DNA from: Primorskyibacter sedentarius
Lineage (GTDB): Bacteria; Pseudomonadota; Alphaproteobacteria; Rhodobacterales; Rhodobacteraceae
DNA length: 64,000 nt
Assembly (NCBI RefSeq): GCF_004342065.1
Contig: NZ_SLZU01000001.1
Span: 744,001-808,000 of the forward strand
Direction: 5' to 3'
Below the pieces are notes generated by a model. The model was given only the letters and a program-made list of their open reading frames with translations, was not told where the DNA came from and did not search any database. How positions within the stretch are numbered: position 1 is the first letter of the stretch; every line of letters starts with the position of its first letter. Shown here piece after piece: positions 1 through 8,840 of this stretch. A program made the translations under genes and the position numbers.

Positions 1-416
1 CACTGTTCATCGCCCTAGGCGCGGTCAGTTGGCTGACGATGAGCCGGATCGTCCGCGGCCAGACGCTCGCCCTGAAGACCCGCGAATTCATCGAGGCCGC
101 GCGCGCAGGTGGCGTATCGGAGACGGCGATTATCTTCCGCCACGTTCTGCCCAACCTGATGGGTGTGGTGATCGTCTATGCATCGCTGCTGGTGCCCGAG
201 ATGATCCTTGCGGAATCCTTCATCTCGTTCCTTGGTCTGGGCATTTCCGAACCCAACACCTCGCTCGGCCGGCTGATCGCCGAAGGGGCAGGAACGATGG
301 CCTACGGCACGCTCTGGCAACTGCTTTACCCGCTCTTCTTTTACGTCACCATCATCATCACGATGTTCTTCATCGGCGATGGCCTGCGTGACGCGCTTGA
401 CCCGAAGGATCACTGA
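1..416 (+). CDS. Peptide ABC transporter permease (DppC/OppC type), 3' part only
   Basis: The reading frame is open from base 3, so the start lies left of the window; about 137 C-terminal residues are visible. These carry the cytoplasmic EAA loop that docks on the ATPase (EAARAGG followed by RHVLPN), then two hydrophobic helices and the short tail typical of DppC/OppC/GsiD permeases. The product would be one half of the inner-membrane channel of a di/oligopeptide importer. The next gene, a fused double ATPase, starts two bases after this stop codon, so the two are surely one operon. Substrate cannot be told: the binding protein and second permease are outside the window. Confidence 0.9.
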   Translation, partial: LFIALGAVSWLTMSRIVRGQTLALKTREFIEAARAGGVSETAIIFRHVLPNLMGVVIVYASLLVPEMILAESFISFLGLGISEPNTSLGRLIAEGAGTMAYGTLWQLLYPLFFYVTIIITMFFIGDGLRDALDPKDH

Positions 417-417
417 C

Positions 418-2223
418 ATGACCGTTCTTTCCGTCACCGATCTGAGAGTGGGCTTCGACACGCCGGACGGGCATGTCGAGGCCGTAAGGGGCGTTTCATT
501 CGACGTCGCAGCAGGGGAATGTCTGGGTATCGTCGGCGAAAGCGGTTCCGGCAAAAGCCAGAGCTTCATGGCTGCGATGGGGCTGCTGCCTCCCAACGGG
601 CGCGCGTCCGGCTCTGTCACGCTGGGTGGCCGCGAGATCCTGAACCTGTCGCCGGGGCGGCTGAACCGCATTCGCGGCGCCGATGTGGGCATGATCTTTC
701 AGGACCCGCTGACCGCGCTGACGCCCCATATGAAGGTGGGCGAGCAGATGGCGGAGGTGCTGAAAGTGCATCGCGGCATGTCGCGCAGCGCCGCCCGCAA
801 ACATTGCCTTGACTGGCTGGACCGCGTGCGCATCCCCGAGGCCGCGCGACGGCTGGACCAGTACCCGCATGAACTGTCAGGGGGCATGCGTCAGCGTGTG
901 ATGATCGCGCAGGCGATGCTGTGCGAACCCAAGCTGCTGATCGCGGACGAACCCACGACGGCGCTGGATGTCACGGTGCAGGCTGATGTGCTGGACCTGA
1001 TGGCAGGTTTGCAGAACGATCTGCAGACCGCAATCGCCCTGATCACCCATGACATGGGCGTCGTGGCGCGGATGTGCGACCGGGTGAAGGTGATGCGCCT
1101 TGGTGCCTTTGTCGAAGAAGGTCCGGTGGAGCAGGTCTTTTCCACGCCGAAACACGACTACACCCGGAAACTGCTGGATGCGATGCCCCGCATCGACAAG
1201 GGCGAGGCACCCGAGGCGGCGGCCGCTTCTGAAACCCTGCTGAAGGTCGATGACCTCAAGGTGCATTTCCCGATTCAGGTGAAAGGCGGGCTTTTTGGCC
1301 GCAAGGTTCCGCTGAAGGCCGTGAATGGCGTCAGCTTCAGCCTGCGGGCAGGCGAGACGCTGGGCATCGTCGGCGAGTCCGGCTGCGGCAAATCCACCCT
1401 TGCCCGCGCGGTGCTGCGCCTGATCGAACCCTCTGCAGGCAGCGTCAGCTGGCTGGGCACGCCGCTGACGGATCTGGACCGCGCAGGCATGAAGCGCGAG
1501 CGCAAGGATCTGCAAATCGTCTTTCAGGACCCGCTGGCCAGCCTTGATCCGCGCATGACAATCGCAGATTCCATCGCCGAGCCGCTGCGCACATACCGCC
1601 CCGACCTGACCAAACGCGAACGCCGCGCAGAGGTGCAGGCGATGATGGAACGCGTGGGGCTGGAGGCGGCGATGTATAACCGCTACCCGCACGAGCTGTC
1701 TGGCGGGCAGAACCAGCGTGTCGGCATCGCCCGCGCCATGATCAACAAGCCGCGCCTGATCATCTGTGACGAGGCGGTGAGCGCGCTGGACGTGTCCATT
1801 CAGGCGCAGATCGTGCAATTGCTCCGCGATCTTCAGGATGAATTCGGCATGTCGATGCTGTTCATCAGCCATGATTTGTCCGTGGTCCGCGCGATTTCCA
1901 ACCGGATCATGGTGCTTTACCTGGGCCGTATCGTGGAACTGGCCGATGCCGACACGATCTGCGCCCGCCCCCTGCACCCCTATACGCAATCGCTGATTTC
2001 CGCCGTGCCCATTCCAGACCCGGCGGTCGAACGGACCCGGCAAAGGATCCGCCTGCCCGGAGAGCTGCCCTCGCCATTGGACACACGCGCCGCGCTACGG
2101 TTTCTGCCGTCAAAGCTGGCGGCGGGCGAGGATGACTACGTACCGCAGCTTGACGAGGTATCCGAAGGGCATCTGGTGGCAGAGCATGACCCGCTTGACC
2201 AGATCATCGCGGGGACGGCCTGA
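418..2223 (+). CDS. Peptide ABC transporter ATP-binding protein, two fused ATPase domains
   Basis: A 601-residue protein with two complete nucleotide-binding domains in tandem, as in GsiA/YejF. Domain 1 has Walker A GESGSGKS, signature LSGGMRQR and Walker [13 protein letters not shown]. Domain 2 has [17 protein letters not shown] and [15 protein letters not shown] for DEP is common in DppF-like domains. It would power the permease encoded just upstream. I chose ATG 418 because it gives the normal N-terminus ([11 protein letters not shown]) and follows the permease stop by one base; a longer frame from 379 overlaps the permease. The C-terminal OppD/F-type extension (from about residue 545) keeps GELPSPLD but lacks the cysteines usually found there. 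Confidence 0.93.
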   Translation: MTVLSVTDLRVGFDTPDGHVEAVRGVSFDVAAGECLGIVGESGSGKSQSFMAAMGLLPPNGRASGSVTLGGREILNLSPGRLNRIRGADVGMIFQDPLTALTPHMKVGEQMAEVLKVHRGMSRSAARKHCLDWLDRVRIPEAARRLDQYPHELSGGMRQRVMIAQAMLCEPKLLIADEPTTALDVTVQADVLDLMAGLQNDLQTAIALITHDMGVVARMCDRVKVMRLGAFVEEGPVEQVFSTPKHDYTRKLLDAMPRIDKGEAPEAAAASETLLKVDDLKVHFPIQVKGGLFGRKVPLKAVNGVSFSLRAGETLGIVGESGCGKSTLARAVLRLIEPSAGSVSWLGTPLTDLDRAGMKRERKDLQIVFQDPLASLDPRMTIADSIAEPLRTYRPDLTKRERRAEVQAMMERVGLEAAMYNRYPHELSGGQNQRVGIARAMINKPRLIICDEAVSALDVSIQAQIVQLLRDLQDEFGMSMLFISHDLSVVRAISNRIMVLYLGRIVELADADTICARPLHPYTQSLISAVPIPDPAVERTRQRIRLPGELPSPLDTRAALRFLPSKLAAGEDDYVPQLDEVSEGHLVAEHDPLDQIIAGTA

Positions 2224-2268
2224 ACCAGCGATCAGTCGCGCGCGCAGCAATGATCCGGCTGCTTTGGA

Positions 2269-3405
2269 TCAGTCCAAAGTACGCCGGAACCGCAACAGCG
2301 CGGCCCCGGCCAATAATGCCACGAAAAGAGCCAGCGCCCCGAAGGAGCCTGCCACCGTCACCGCATCTGCACCTTTCAGCATCACAGACCGGATTAGCCG
2401 CAGGAAATGCGTCAGCGGAAAGACCTCGCCCAGCATCTGCGCCCAGACCGGCATGCCGCGAAACGGGAACATGAAGCCTGACAGCATGAGCGACGGCAAG
2501 AAAAAGAAGAATGTCAGCTGCATGGCCTGCATCTGCGTCCGCGCGACAGTGGAAATCAGGTACCCAAGGATCACCAGCGCAAGGACGAATACAAAGACTC
2601 CGATCAGGATCAGCGGCAGCGATCCAACGAAGGGGATGTCAAACAGCGCCTTGGCGGCAAGCAGCACCACCACCACCTGCACCGCCCCGACCGCCAGATA
2701 GGGCATGACCTTGCCCAGCATGATCTCGAACGGGGTGGCGGGCATGGACAGAAGGTTCTCCATCGTGCCGCGCTCTGTCTCTCGCGTCAGCGCCATGGAG
2801 GTCATCATCACCATGGTCAGTTGCAGGATCACCCCCAAGAGGCCGGGCACGATGTTGTATTGCGTTATGCCTTCGGGGTTGTAGCGTCGATGCACGATCA
2901 CACTCAGCTGTTTCGCCGCATTCAGCGCGTTTTGCGCTTCCTCCCCGGTCTCACGCGACAGCGCCTCGGCCGCGACCGTGCTGAGGGTGGAAATCGCGCC
3001 AGAGGCAACAGACGGGTCGGTGGCATCCGCCTCGATCAGGATGACCGGACTGTCGCCGCGCTCCACCCGGCGTCCGAAATCCGATGGCACGGTCACGACA
3101 AAGGCCACGTCGCCACGTGCGATCATCTCTTCCGCCTCGCCCGCCGTGGCCCCCACGGTCACGAAACGGTAGTAGCCTGTCAGCTCCAACGCGCTGACCA
3201 TCGCGCGGGTGAACCGGTCCTGGGTCGGCGCGACAAGGGCCGCAGGCAGCTGCTTGGGGTCGGTGTTGATGGCATATCCGAACAGGATCAGCTGGAACAA
3301 CGGGATGCCCAGCATCATCGCAAAGGTCAGCCGGTCGCGCCGCATCTGGATGGTTTCCTTGGTCAGCAGCGCCCATAGCCGCCCGAATGAGAAGAACCGG
3401 CTCAT
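2269..3405 (-). CDS. ABC-2 type transporter permease (YbhS/YbhR-like)
   Basis: A 378-residue ABC-2 permease: one N-terminal transmembrane helix (about residues 27-46), a large extracytoplasmic domain to about residue 180, then five C-terminal helices. This is the YbhS/YbhR/YhhJ layout. It overlaps the ATPase gene upstream by four bases (start 3405, ATPase stop 3402), so the two are translationally coupled. With the lipoprotein-like adaptor and TetR-type regulator upstream it resembles the E. coli cecR-ybhGFSR drug-efflux locus, except that only one permease gene is present, implying a homodimer. The actual substrate is unknown. Confidence 0.9.
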   Translation of the reverse strand: MSRFFSFGRLWALLTKETIQMRRDRLTFAMMLGIPLFQLILFGYAINTDPKQLPAALVAPTQDRFTRAMVSALELTGYYRFVTVGATAGEAEEMIARGDVAFVVTVPSDFGRRVERGDSPVILIEADATDPSVASGAISTLSTVAAEALSRETGEEAQNALNAAKQLSVIVHRRYNPEGITQYNIVPGLLGVILQLTMVMMTSMALTRETERGTMENLLSMPATPFEIMLGKVMPYLAVGAVQVVVVLLAAKALFDIPFVGSLPLILIGVFVFVLALVILGYLISTVARTQMQAMQLTFFFFLPSLMLSGFMFPFRGMPVWAQMLGEVFPLTHFLRLIRSVMLKGADAVTVAGSFGALALFVALLAGAALLRFRRTLD

Positions 3406-4325
3406 GTCACGTTGTCCCGTGCGTCGCCCATCAGGCGGATGAACACGTCCTCAAGGCTGGTCTCTGCCGGGGCCAATTGCGTGCCGGTCTGTGCCGCGAC
3501 CCGTTCGGCACTGGCGCGCAGGGTCGCCCCGTTGGCGCCGACAAGGTGAAGCGTGTTGCCGAAGGGCGCAATCTGTTCGACACCCGGCGCGCCTTTCAGC
3601 AGGCGCGCGGCCTCGGCGCTGCGCGGACCTGTCAGGACCAGCGTGGTCAGGCCCGCGTTGCGCACGACCTCTTCCACCGTGCCTTGCGCGACCAGTTCGC
3701 CATAAGAGATATAGTTGATCCGGTGGCAGCGTTCTGCCTCGTCCATGTAATGGGTCGACACCAGCACTGTCAGCCCGTCCGCCGCCAGCCTGTGGATTTC
3801 GTCCCAGAATTCGCGCCGAGCCTTGGGGTCCACCCCGGCCGTGGGTTCATCCAGCAACAGCAGGTCAGGCCGGTGCATGATGCACGCCGCCAGCGCCAGC
3901 CGCTGTTTCCAGCCGCCCGACAGTGACCCCGCCAACTGATCCCGGCGCGAGCTTAGCCCCAGATCCTCCAGCGTGTCCCGGACAACACTGGCAACGGGGC
4001 GCATCCCGTATAGGCCCGCCACAAAGTGCAGGTTCTCGGCAATGGTCAGGTCTTCGTAAAACGAAAAGCGCTGCGTCATATACCCGACCCGGCGCTTGAT
4101 CGCCCGGCCCTCACGCAGGATGTCGTGGCCCAGAACCGTACCTTCGCCCGCATCGGGCGTCAGAAGCCCGCACATCAGCCGGATCGTCGTGGTCTTGCCA
4201 GACCCGTTCGGGCCCAGAAATCCGGCAATCTCTCCGCGGGCGACATTTAGCGACACGTCCTTGACCACGGTCCTGTCGCCAAACCGCTTGGTCAGCCCCC
4301 GGACAGAGATAGCAGGCGCCGTCAT
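3402..4325 (-). CDS. ABC transporter ATP-binding protein (YbhF-like)
   Basis: A 307-residue ATPase with Walker A GPNGSGKTT (about residues 38-46), signature LSGGWKQR, Walker B LLLLDEPTAGVD and an H-loop STHYMDEAERC. The signature has W where Q is usual, which also occurs in YbhF relatives. E. coli YbhF has two ATPase domains in one chain; this protein has one, so it would act as a homodimer. The C-terminal 80 residues (LKGAPGVEQIAPFGNTLHL) match the extension seen in multidrug ABC-2 exporters. It overlaps the adaptor gene upstream and the permease gene downstream by four bases each. Confidence 0.92.
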   Translation of the reverse strand: MTAPAISVRGLTKRFGDRTVVKDVSLNVARGEIAGFLGPNGSGKTTTIRLMCGLLTPDAGEGTVLGHDILREGRAIKRRVGYMTQRFSFYEDLTIAENLHFVAGLYGMRPVASVVRDTLEDLGLSSRRDQLAGSLSGGWKQRLALAACIMHRPDLLLLDEPTAGVDPKARREFWDEIHRLAADGLTVLVSTHYMDEAERCHRINYISYGELVAQGTVEEVVRNAGLTTLVLTGPRSAEAARLLKGAPGVEQIAPFGNTLHLVGANGATLRASAERVAAQTGTQLAPAETSLEDVFIRLMGDARDNVT

Positions 4326-5275
4326 TCGTCCGGCTCTGGCAGGGCGACGTCAACGATCTGGCCCGGTTTTAACGGCGATCCCGCGTCTGGCTGCGCCTCG
4401 ATCAGGTAGACCAGCCGCTGCCGGTTCTCCAGCGAGTAGATCACCGGCGGGGTGAATTCGGCCTCGTCCGCAACATAGGTCACGCGGGCGCGGAGCCCCT
4501 CTGGGCAAGCGTCACACCGAACGTCAAGCATGCTGCCCACTGCGATCTGAGAGACGGCAATTTCCGGCACGTAGAGCCGTAGCTTCACCGCGCCGTCAGG
4601 CAACAAGGACACGACCGGGGCAGTCGGGCCTGCGATTTCTCCCGGAATGCGGATCACGTCAAAGACGGTGCCGGTTGCAGCGGCCAGCAGCGTGCGCTCT
4701 TCCAAATGCCAAAGGGCGCTGTCCCGCGCGGCGACCGCACCTGCAACGGTCGCCTCTGCGGCGGCAATCTCTTGCGGTCTGGCGGGCAAGCGCGCGACAG
4801 CCAGATCAGCCTCTGTCTGGGCCACCCGCGCATTTGCCACCTCGGCAGCCGTCACCGCATCATCGCGTTGCGCCGTGGTTGCGGCCCCGCGTGCAGCAAG
4901 GCTGCTAATCCTCTCTCTCGAACGTTCCGCCTCGGCCGCCTGCGCGCGAGCACTGGCGAGTGCGGCCTCGATCACCCGGATCTCCTCGGGGCGTTTGCCT
5001 TCGGTCAGATTGGCCAGTGCGGCTTTTGCGCGGGCGAGTGAGGCTTCGGCTTCGGCAAGCGCGATTTCGGCGTCACGCTGGGTGAGCCTTGCCAGAACAT
5101 CGCCCTTCTCAACCCGGTCGCCGCGCGACACGCTCAGGCTTTCGATCTGCGCCACCGCGACAGGCGCGACCAAGGCAAATTCGCCCTCAACATAACCGGT
5201 AGCAAACGGCGACGGTGGGGCGCAGCTGCCCAGCAGGGCGCTGATGACAGGCAAGGCACAGAAGAACCCCATCAT
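4322..5275 (-). CDS. HlyD/YbhG-family membrane-fusion protein, probable lipoprotein
   Basis: A 317-residue periplasmic adaptor that would link the inner-membrane ABC exporter to an outer-membrane channel. The start (MMGFF) overlaps the regulator stop codon. A short hydrophobic leader ends in an LGSC lipobox at about Cys18, so it is probably lipid-anchored. A biotinyl-lipoyl-like half (about 25-65) is followed by a long Ala/Glu/Arg-rich coiled-coil hairpin (about 70-190), the second lipoyl half (TGTVFDVIRIPGEI) and a beta-barrel domain. A longer frame to 5491 runs antiparallel through the regulator gene out of phase and looks non-coding. YbhG-like role inferred from family and position. Confidence 0.9.
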   Translation of the reverse strand: MMGFFCALPVISALLGSCAPPSPFATGYVEGEFALVAPVAVAQIESLSVSRGDRVEKGDVLARLTQRDAEIALAEAEASLARAKAALANLTEGKRPEEIRVIEAALASARAQAAEAERSRERISSLAARGAATTAQRDDAVTAAEVANARVAQTEADLAVARLPARPQEIAAAEATVAGAVAARDSALWHLEERTLLAAATGTVFDVIRIPGEIAGPTAPVVSLLPDGAVKLRLYVPEIAVSQIAVGSMLDVRCDACPEGLRARVTYVADEAEFTPPVIYSLENRQRLVYLIEAQPDAGSPLKPGQIVDVALPEPDE

Positions 5276-5925
5276 TCCCGCCCCCGCTCCAACGTCGCAT
5301 GCAGTTGATTGACAAGGACATCGGCGATCCGCGCGGCCTCTGCCTCTGTCAGGTGATCCCAGCCCATGCGTTTCAGAACAAAGGGCTGGCCAATGCGGAA
5401 ATAGACGATCTGCCCGACCAGGGCGAAGACAGCAATTTTCACCGCCTCGCTTTCGGCATCCCGCCCCGTGGCGGCGGCCCAAAGCGCGCAAAGCTCCGAG
5501 TGTTTCGGCCCGACGAACCGGCTGTAGATCAGGTCAGCGGCGGGTCCGTGGTCGCGGATTTCGCCCAGCAGGAATGCGACGATATCGGTCGCCGCAGGCG
5601 CCGCCGTGACAAAGCGGACAAGGTTGCGGATCATCGCTTCGATCATGGATGCGGCTTCCCGGGCCGTCAGCTCTGCGTGGTGGCGGGGTTTCCCTACGGT
5701 GGCGGCCATGCGGTCTGCCACTGCGCGACCGCATGCTTCATGCAGCCCGATCTTGCCGCCGAAGTGATAGGCGATCGACGCGACATTGGTGCCCGCACGC
5801 GCTGCGATCTGTCGGGTGGATGTCGCGGCAAATCCTTGCGCCCCAAAAAGGTGCAACCCAGCCGAAATGAGATTGTCGCGGGTTTTGTCCGAGGAGGACG
5901 ACGAAGGTGAGTCGGGCGGTGCCAT
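5272..5925 (-). CDS. TetR/AcrR-family regulator (CecR/YbiH-like)
   Basis: A 217-residue repressor-type protein. The N-terminal helix-turn-helix (about residues 16-62) includes GLHLFGAQGFAATSTRQIA and AYHFGGKIGL. The C-terminal half resembles the CecR (DUF1956) ligand domain. First gene of a four-gene operon (regulator, adaptor, ATPase, permease) whose stop codon overlaps the adaptor start. In E. coli the homologous regulator CecR controls ybhGFSR and responds to some antibiotics. Two overlapping perfect palindromes lie 11-37 bases upstream of the start and are the likely autoregulatory operator. The ligand is not known. Confidence 0.9.
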   Translation of the reverse strand: MAPPDSPSSSSSDKTRDNLISAGLHLFGAQGFAATSTRQIAARAGTNVASIAYHFGGKIGLHEACGRAVADRMAATVGKPRHHAELTAREAASMIEAMIRNLVRFVTAAPAATDIVAFLLGEIRDHGPAADLIYSRFVGPKHSELCALWAAATGRDAESEAVKIAVFALVGQIVYFRIGQPFVLKRMGWDHLTEAEAARIADVLVNQLHATLERGRE

Positions 5926-5936
5926 TCTGAAAGTTT

Positions 5937-5962
5937 AATCAATCGATTGATTGAATTCAATC
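5937..5962. promoter_or_regulatory. Overlapping double palindrome, likely TetR-family operator
   Basis: Bases 5937-5952 form a perfect 16-base palindrome (AATCAATCGATTGATT) and 5949-5962 a perfect 14-base palindrome (GATTGAATTCAATC) sharing four bases with it. The block ends 11 bases from the start codon of the TetR-type gene, where it would cover the promoter or transcription start. The repeated half-site is CAATC/GATTG. TetR regulators bind such sites as dimers, so two dimers could bind on different faces of the helix. Binding is inferred. Confidence 0.65.
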
Positions 5963-6055
5963 ACGCCTACCCCAAAACGACCGTGCCGCCACGGGCGAAA
6001 CCCGCAGCGGCACTTGAGCAGACAGGATGGGGATCTGGCTGTCAGTTCAAACGGA

Positions 6056-7363
6056 TCATTCCGCGGCCTTGACTGCCCCCGGGTTGTTCGGATGCGTTGT
6101 CCAGTTGGCGTAGTCTTTTTGCACCGTAAGGCCCGTGCGCGGATCGGTCTGGCCCGGCTGCATCTCGACCATGGTGATGCAATCCTCGACCGGGCAAACA
6201 TTTACGCAAAGGTTGCAGGCCACGCATTCTTCGTCTTTGACGGTGAACACGCGATCATCCGACATGGCGATGGCCTGATGGCTGGTGTCTTCGCAGGCGG
6301 CAAAACACCGGCCACAGCTGATGCAAAGATCCTGATCGATCTGGGCCTTCGTGATGTAGTTGAGGTTGAGATGCTGCCAGTCGCTGAGATTGGGCACTGC
6401 GCGCCCCACCAGCTCTGACGTCGATGTCAGCCCCTTTTCGTCCATGAATTGCGACAGGCCAGAGATCATTTCCTGCACGATCTTGAATCCGTAGGTCATG
6501 GCGGCGGTGCAGACCTGCACGTTGCCCGCACCCAGCGCCATGAATTCTGCGGCATCTTTCCAAGTGGTGACGCCGCCTATGCCACTGATCGGCAGCCCGC
6601 GCATCTCGGGCGAGCGGGCAATCTCGGCCACCATGTTCAGCGCGATAGGCTTGACCGCCGGGCCGCAATAGCCGCCATGCGCGCCCTTGCCATCAATCGT
6701 CGGCTCGGGCGCGAATATGTCCAGATCAACGCCGGTGATCGAGTTGATCGTATTGATCAGGCTGACGGCATCCGCCCCCCCGGCATGAGCGGCAGCGGCG
6801 GGTTTACGGATATCGGTGATGTTGGGCGTCAGCTTCACGATGCAGGGCATGCGGGAATATTGCTTTACCCAGCGGGTCACCATCTCGATATATTCGGGGA
6901 CCTGACCCACGGCAGAGCCCATCCCCCGCTCGCTCATCCCATGGGGGCAGCCGAAGTTAAGCTCCACCCCGTCGGCGCCGGTCTCTTCCACCAGCGGCAG
7001 GATCTTCTTCCACGCCTCTTCCTCGCAGGGTACCATAAGGGAGACGACAACCGCCCGGTCCGGGTAGTCTCGCTTCACGGCCTTGATCTCGCGCAGGTTG
7101 ACCTCCAGCGGGCGGTCGGTGATCAGCTCGATATTGTTGAGACCCAGGAGCCGTCGCTCCGCCCCCCAGATCGCACCGTAGCGCGGACCGTTGACATTGA
7201 CGACGGGCGGCCCCTCTTCTCCCAGCGTCTTCCAGACCACGCCGCCCCAGCCTGCCTCGAACGCACGGCGGACGTTGTATTCCTTGTCCGTGGGCGGCGC
7301 AGAGGCCAGCCAGAACGGGTTCGGGGATTTGATGCCTACGAAATCGGTCGTCAGATCGGCCAT
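6056..7363 (-). CDS. preA: NAD-dependent dihydropyrimidine dehydrogenase subunit PreA
   Basis: A 435-residue catalytic subunit that, with PreT, reduces uracil and thymine to their 5,6-dihydro forms, the first step of reductive pyrimidine breakdown. The N-terminal 300 residues form the FMN barrel of the dihydroorotate-dehydrogenase family: SPNPFWLASAPPT, the active-site region ELNFGCPHGMSERG and the FMN phosphate loop GIGGVTTWKDA. The C-terminus holds two 4Fe-4S motifs, CISCGRCFAAC and CVACNLCVNVCP. Start ATG 7363 gives the usual MADLTTDFVG N-terminus; the longer frame to 7447 runs through an inverted repeat. It lies downstream of preT on the same strand. The rest of the pathway (hydantoinase, beta-ureidopropionase) is not in the window. 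Confidence 0.95.
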   Translation of the reverse strand: MADLTTDFVGIKSPNPFWLASAPPTDKEYNVRRAFEAGWGGVVWKTLGEEGPPVVNVNGPRYGAIWGAERRLLGLNNIELITDRPLEVNLREIKAVKRDYPDRAVVVSLMVPCEEEAWKKILPLVEETGADGVELNFGCPHGMSERGMGSAVGQVPEYIEMVTRWVKQYSRMPCIVKLTPNITDIRKPAAAAHAGGADAVSLINTINSITGVDLDIFAPEPTIDGKGAHGGYCGPAVKPIALNMVAEIARSPEMRGLPISGIGGVTTWKDAAEFMALGAGNVQVCTAAMTYGFKIVQEMISGLSQFMDEKGLTSTSELVGRAVPNLSDWQHLNLNYITKAQIDQDLCISCGRCFAACEDTSHQAIAMSDDRVFTVKDEECVACNLCVNVCPVEDCITMVEMQPGQTDPRTGLTVQKDYANWTTHPNNPGAVKAAE

Positions 7364-7392
7364 GTCACGTACGTCCTTTTCTTGTCCTCTCG

Positions 7393-7457
7393 CGCCCCGG
7401 GCTTGACCCGGGGCCTCTGGGTCGGCTGCCGCAAGGCCCCGGGTCAAGCCCGGGGCG
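7393..7457. repeat. Perfect 23-bp inverted repeat between preT and preA
   Basis: The arm 7393-7415 (CGCCCCGGGCTTGACCCGGG then GCC) is repeated exactly in reverse complement at 7435-7457, with a 19-base loop. Each arm is itself nearly palindromic (CCCCGGG...CCCGGGG), so the element can fold several ways. It fills most of the gap between the PreT stop and the PreA start. CCGGG-rich palindromes with a GTCAAGCC/GGCTTGAC core are common intergenic repeats in alphaproteobacteria, so this is probably a REP-like element. In the preTA transcript it would form a very stable stem and could shift the ratio of the two subunits. Confidence 0.85.
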
Positions 7458-7465
7458 GGCAGCCC

Positions 7466-8788
7466 TTATTTCATCAGCTGGGCATGAATATCTTCGGCGG
7501 CGTCTCTTCCCTCTGCCACGGCCGTCACGGTCAGATCATCCCCTCCCGCTGCACAGTCGCCGCCAGCCCAGACGCCCGCAACGCTGGTTCGCCCGGCACC
7601 GGTAATGGCGATCTTGCGGCCATCCAGTTCCGGCAGGCCATCGCCGTTAAGTGTCTGTCCAATGGCACGGAAAAGCTGATCGGCGGGCAGACGAAAAGTC
7701 TGGCCCGTCGGGGTCAGCGCGTCATCGGTGAACGCGAATTCGACCTCGCGGACGGACCCGTTGCCATGTACCGCAACCGGTTGCGCATTGGTGATGATCC
7801 GCACTCCGCGAGAAGCGGCCAGATCCTGTTCGAACGCGCTGGCGCCCATACGATCCTTGCCGCGGCGATAGACGATGGTGACGTTGAGAGCGCCCAGAAG
7901 CTTTGCCTGTACTGCCGCATCCACCGCCGTCATGCCCCCGCCAATCACGACAACATCTCGCCCGACAGGCAGCGCCGTCAGATCCGTGGCCTGACGCAGA
8001 TCGGCAATGAAGTCGACGGCGTCGCGCACCCCGTCTTTTTCGTCGCCGGTCACGCCGAGAGAATTCACGCCACCAAGGCCTACCCCCAGGAACACGGCGT
8101 CAAATTCTGAGCGTAAAGCCTCCAAGGCCAGTTCCCGGCCCAGGGCCTTGCCATTCTCCAGGGTGATGCCACCAATCTTGAGCAGCCAATCGACCTCTGC
8201 CTGGGCAAACCCGTCGACGCTCTTGTAAGCCGCGATGCCATATTCGTTCAGTCCCCCGGCCTTGGACCGCGCATCGTAAAGCACGACATCATGGCCTTTC
8301 ATCGCCAACCGGTGCGCGCAGGCCAACCCGGCGGGCCCTGCCCCGACGACGGCAATGCGCTTGCCGGTGGAGGCCGCCCGGCTGAACGGATGCACATCCG
8401 CCGCCATCAGCGTATCTGTCGCAAAGCGTTGCAGCTGCCCGATCAGGACCGGCTTGCCTTCTGCCGTCTCGCGGACACAGACCTCTTCACACAGGGTTTC
8501 CGTCGGGCAGACGCGGGCACACATCCCACCAAGGATATTTTGCGACAGGATGGTACGCGCCGCGGCCTCTGGCGTGCCGGTTGCGATCTGTCGAATGAAA
8601 AGCGGAATGTCGATATCAGTGGGACAGGCCACGGTGCAGGGCGCATCGTGGCAGAAGTAGCAACGGTCGGCTGCGACAAGCGCCTCATGCTCTGTCAGAG
8701 GCGGATGGAGATCGTCGAAAGCTTCGGCCAGTTGCCCGGCACTGCGCCGCCCTGCAACAATCCCTTCACTTAACATTTTCGGGTCCAT
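7466..8788 (-). CDS. preT: NAD-dependent dihydropyrimidine dehydrogenase subunit PreT
   Basis: A 440-residue glutamate-synthase-beta-like flavoprotein that passes electrons from NADH to PreA. The N-terminal Fe-S domain has CYFCHDAPCTVACP and CARVCPTETLCEEVC (about residues 41-110). A FAD site VVGAGPAGLACA lies near residue 148 and an NAD site VVIGGGMTAVDAA near residue 285. The extreme C-terminus, GGDCAAGGDDLTVTAVAEGR, is the usual FAD-contacting end of the family. Start 8788 is supported by GGAGGGATGGA just upstream. First gene of preTA. Confidence 0.94.
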   Translation of the reverse strand: MDPKMLSEGIVAGRRSAGQLAEAFDDLHPPLTEHEALVAADRCYFCHDAPCTVACPTDIDIPLFIRQIATGTPEAAARTILSQNILGGMCARVCPTETLCEEVCVRETAEGKPVLIGQLQRFATDTLMAADVHPFSRAASTGKRIAVVGAGPAGLACAHRLAMKGHDVVLYDARSKAGGLNEYGIAAYKSVDGFAQAEVDWLLKIGGITLENGKALGRELALEALRSEFDAVFLGVGLGGVNSLGVTGDEKDGVRDAVDFIADLRQATDLTALPVGRDVVVIGGGMTAVDAAVQAKLLGALNVTIVYRRGKDRMGASAFEQDLAASRGVRIITNAQPVAVHGNGSVREVEFAFTDDALTPTGQTFRLPADQLFRAIGQTLNGDGLPELDGRKIAITGAGRTSVAGVWAGGDCAAGGDDLTVTAVAEGRDAAEDIHAQLMK

Positions 8789-8840
8789 TCCATCCCTCCG
8801 CGTCCAATAGGTTCAGGAAAGGCTCTCACAGGTTTATTTT

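Noticed and set aside
5276-5491. Upstream extension of the HlyD-type adaptor
   Set aside because: The extra residues are Arg/Cys-rich shadow of the TetR gene, and a normal lipoprotein leader begins at 5275.
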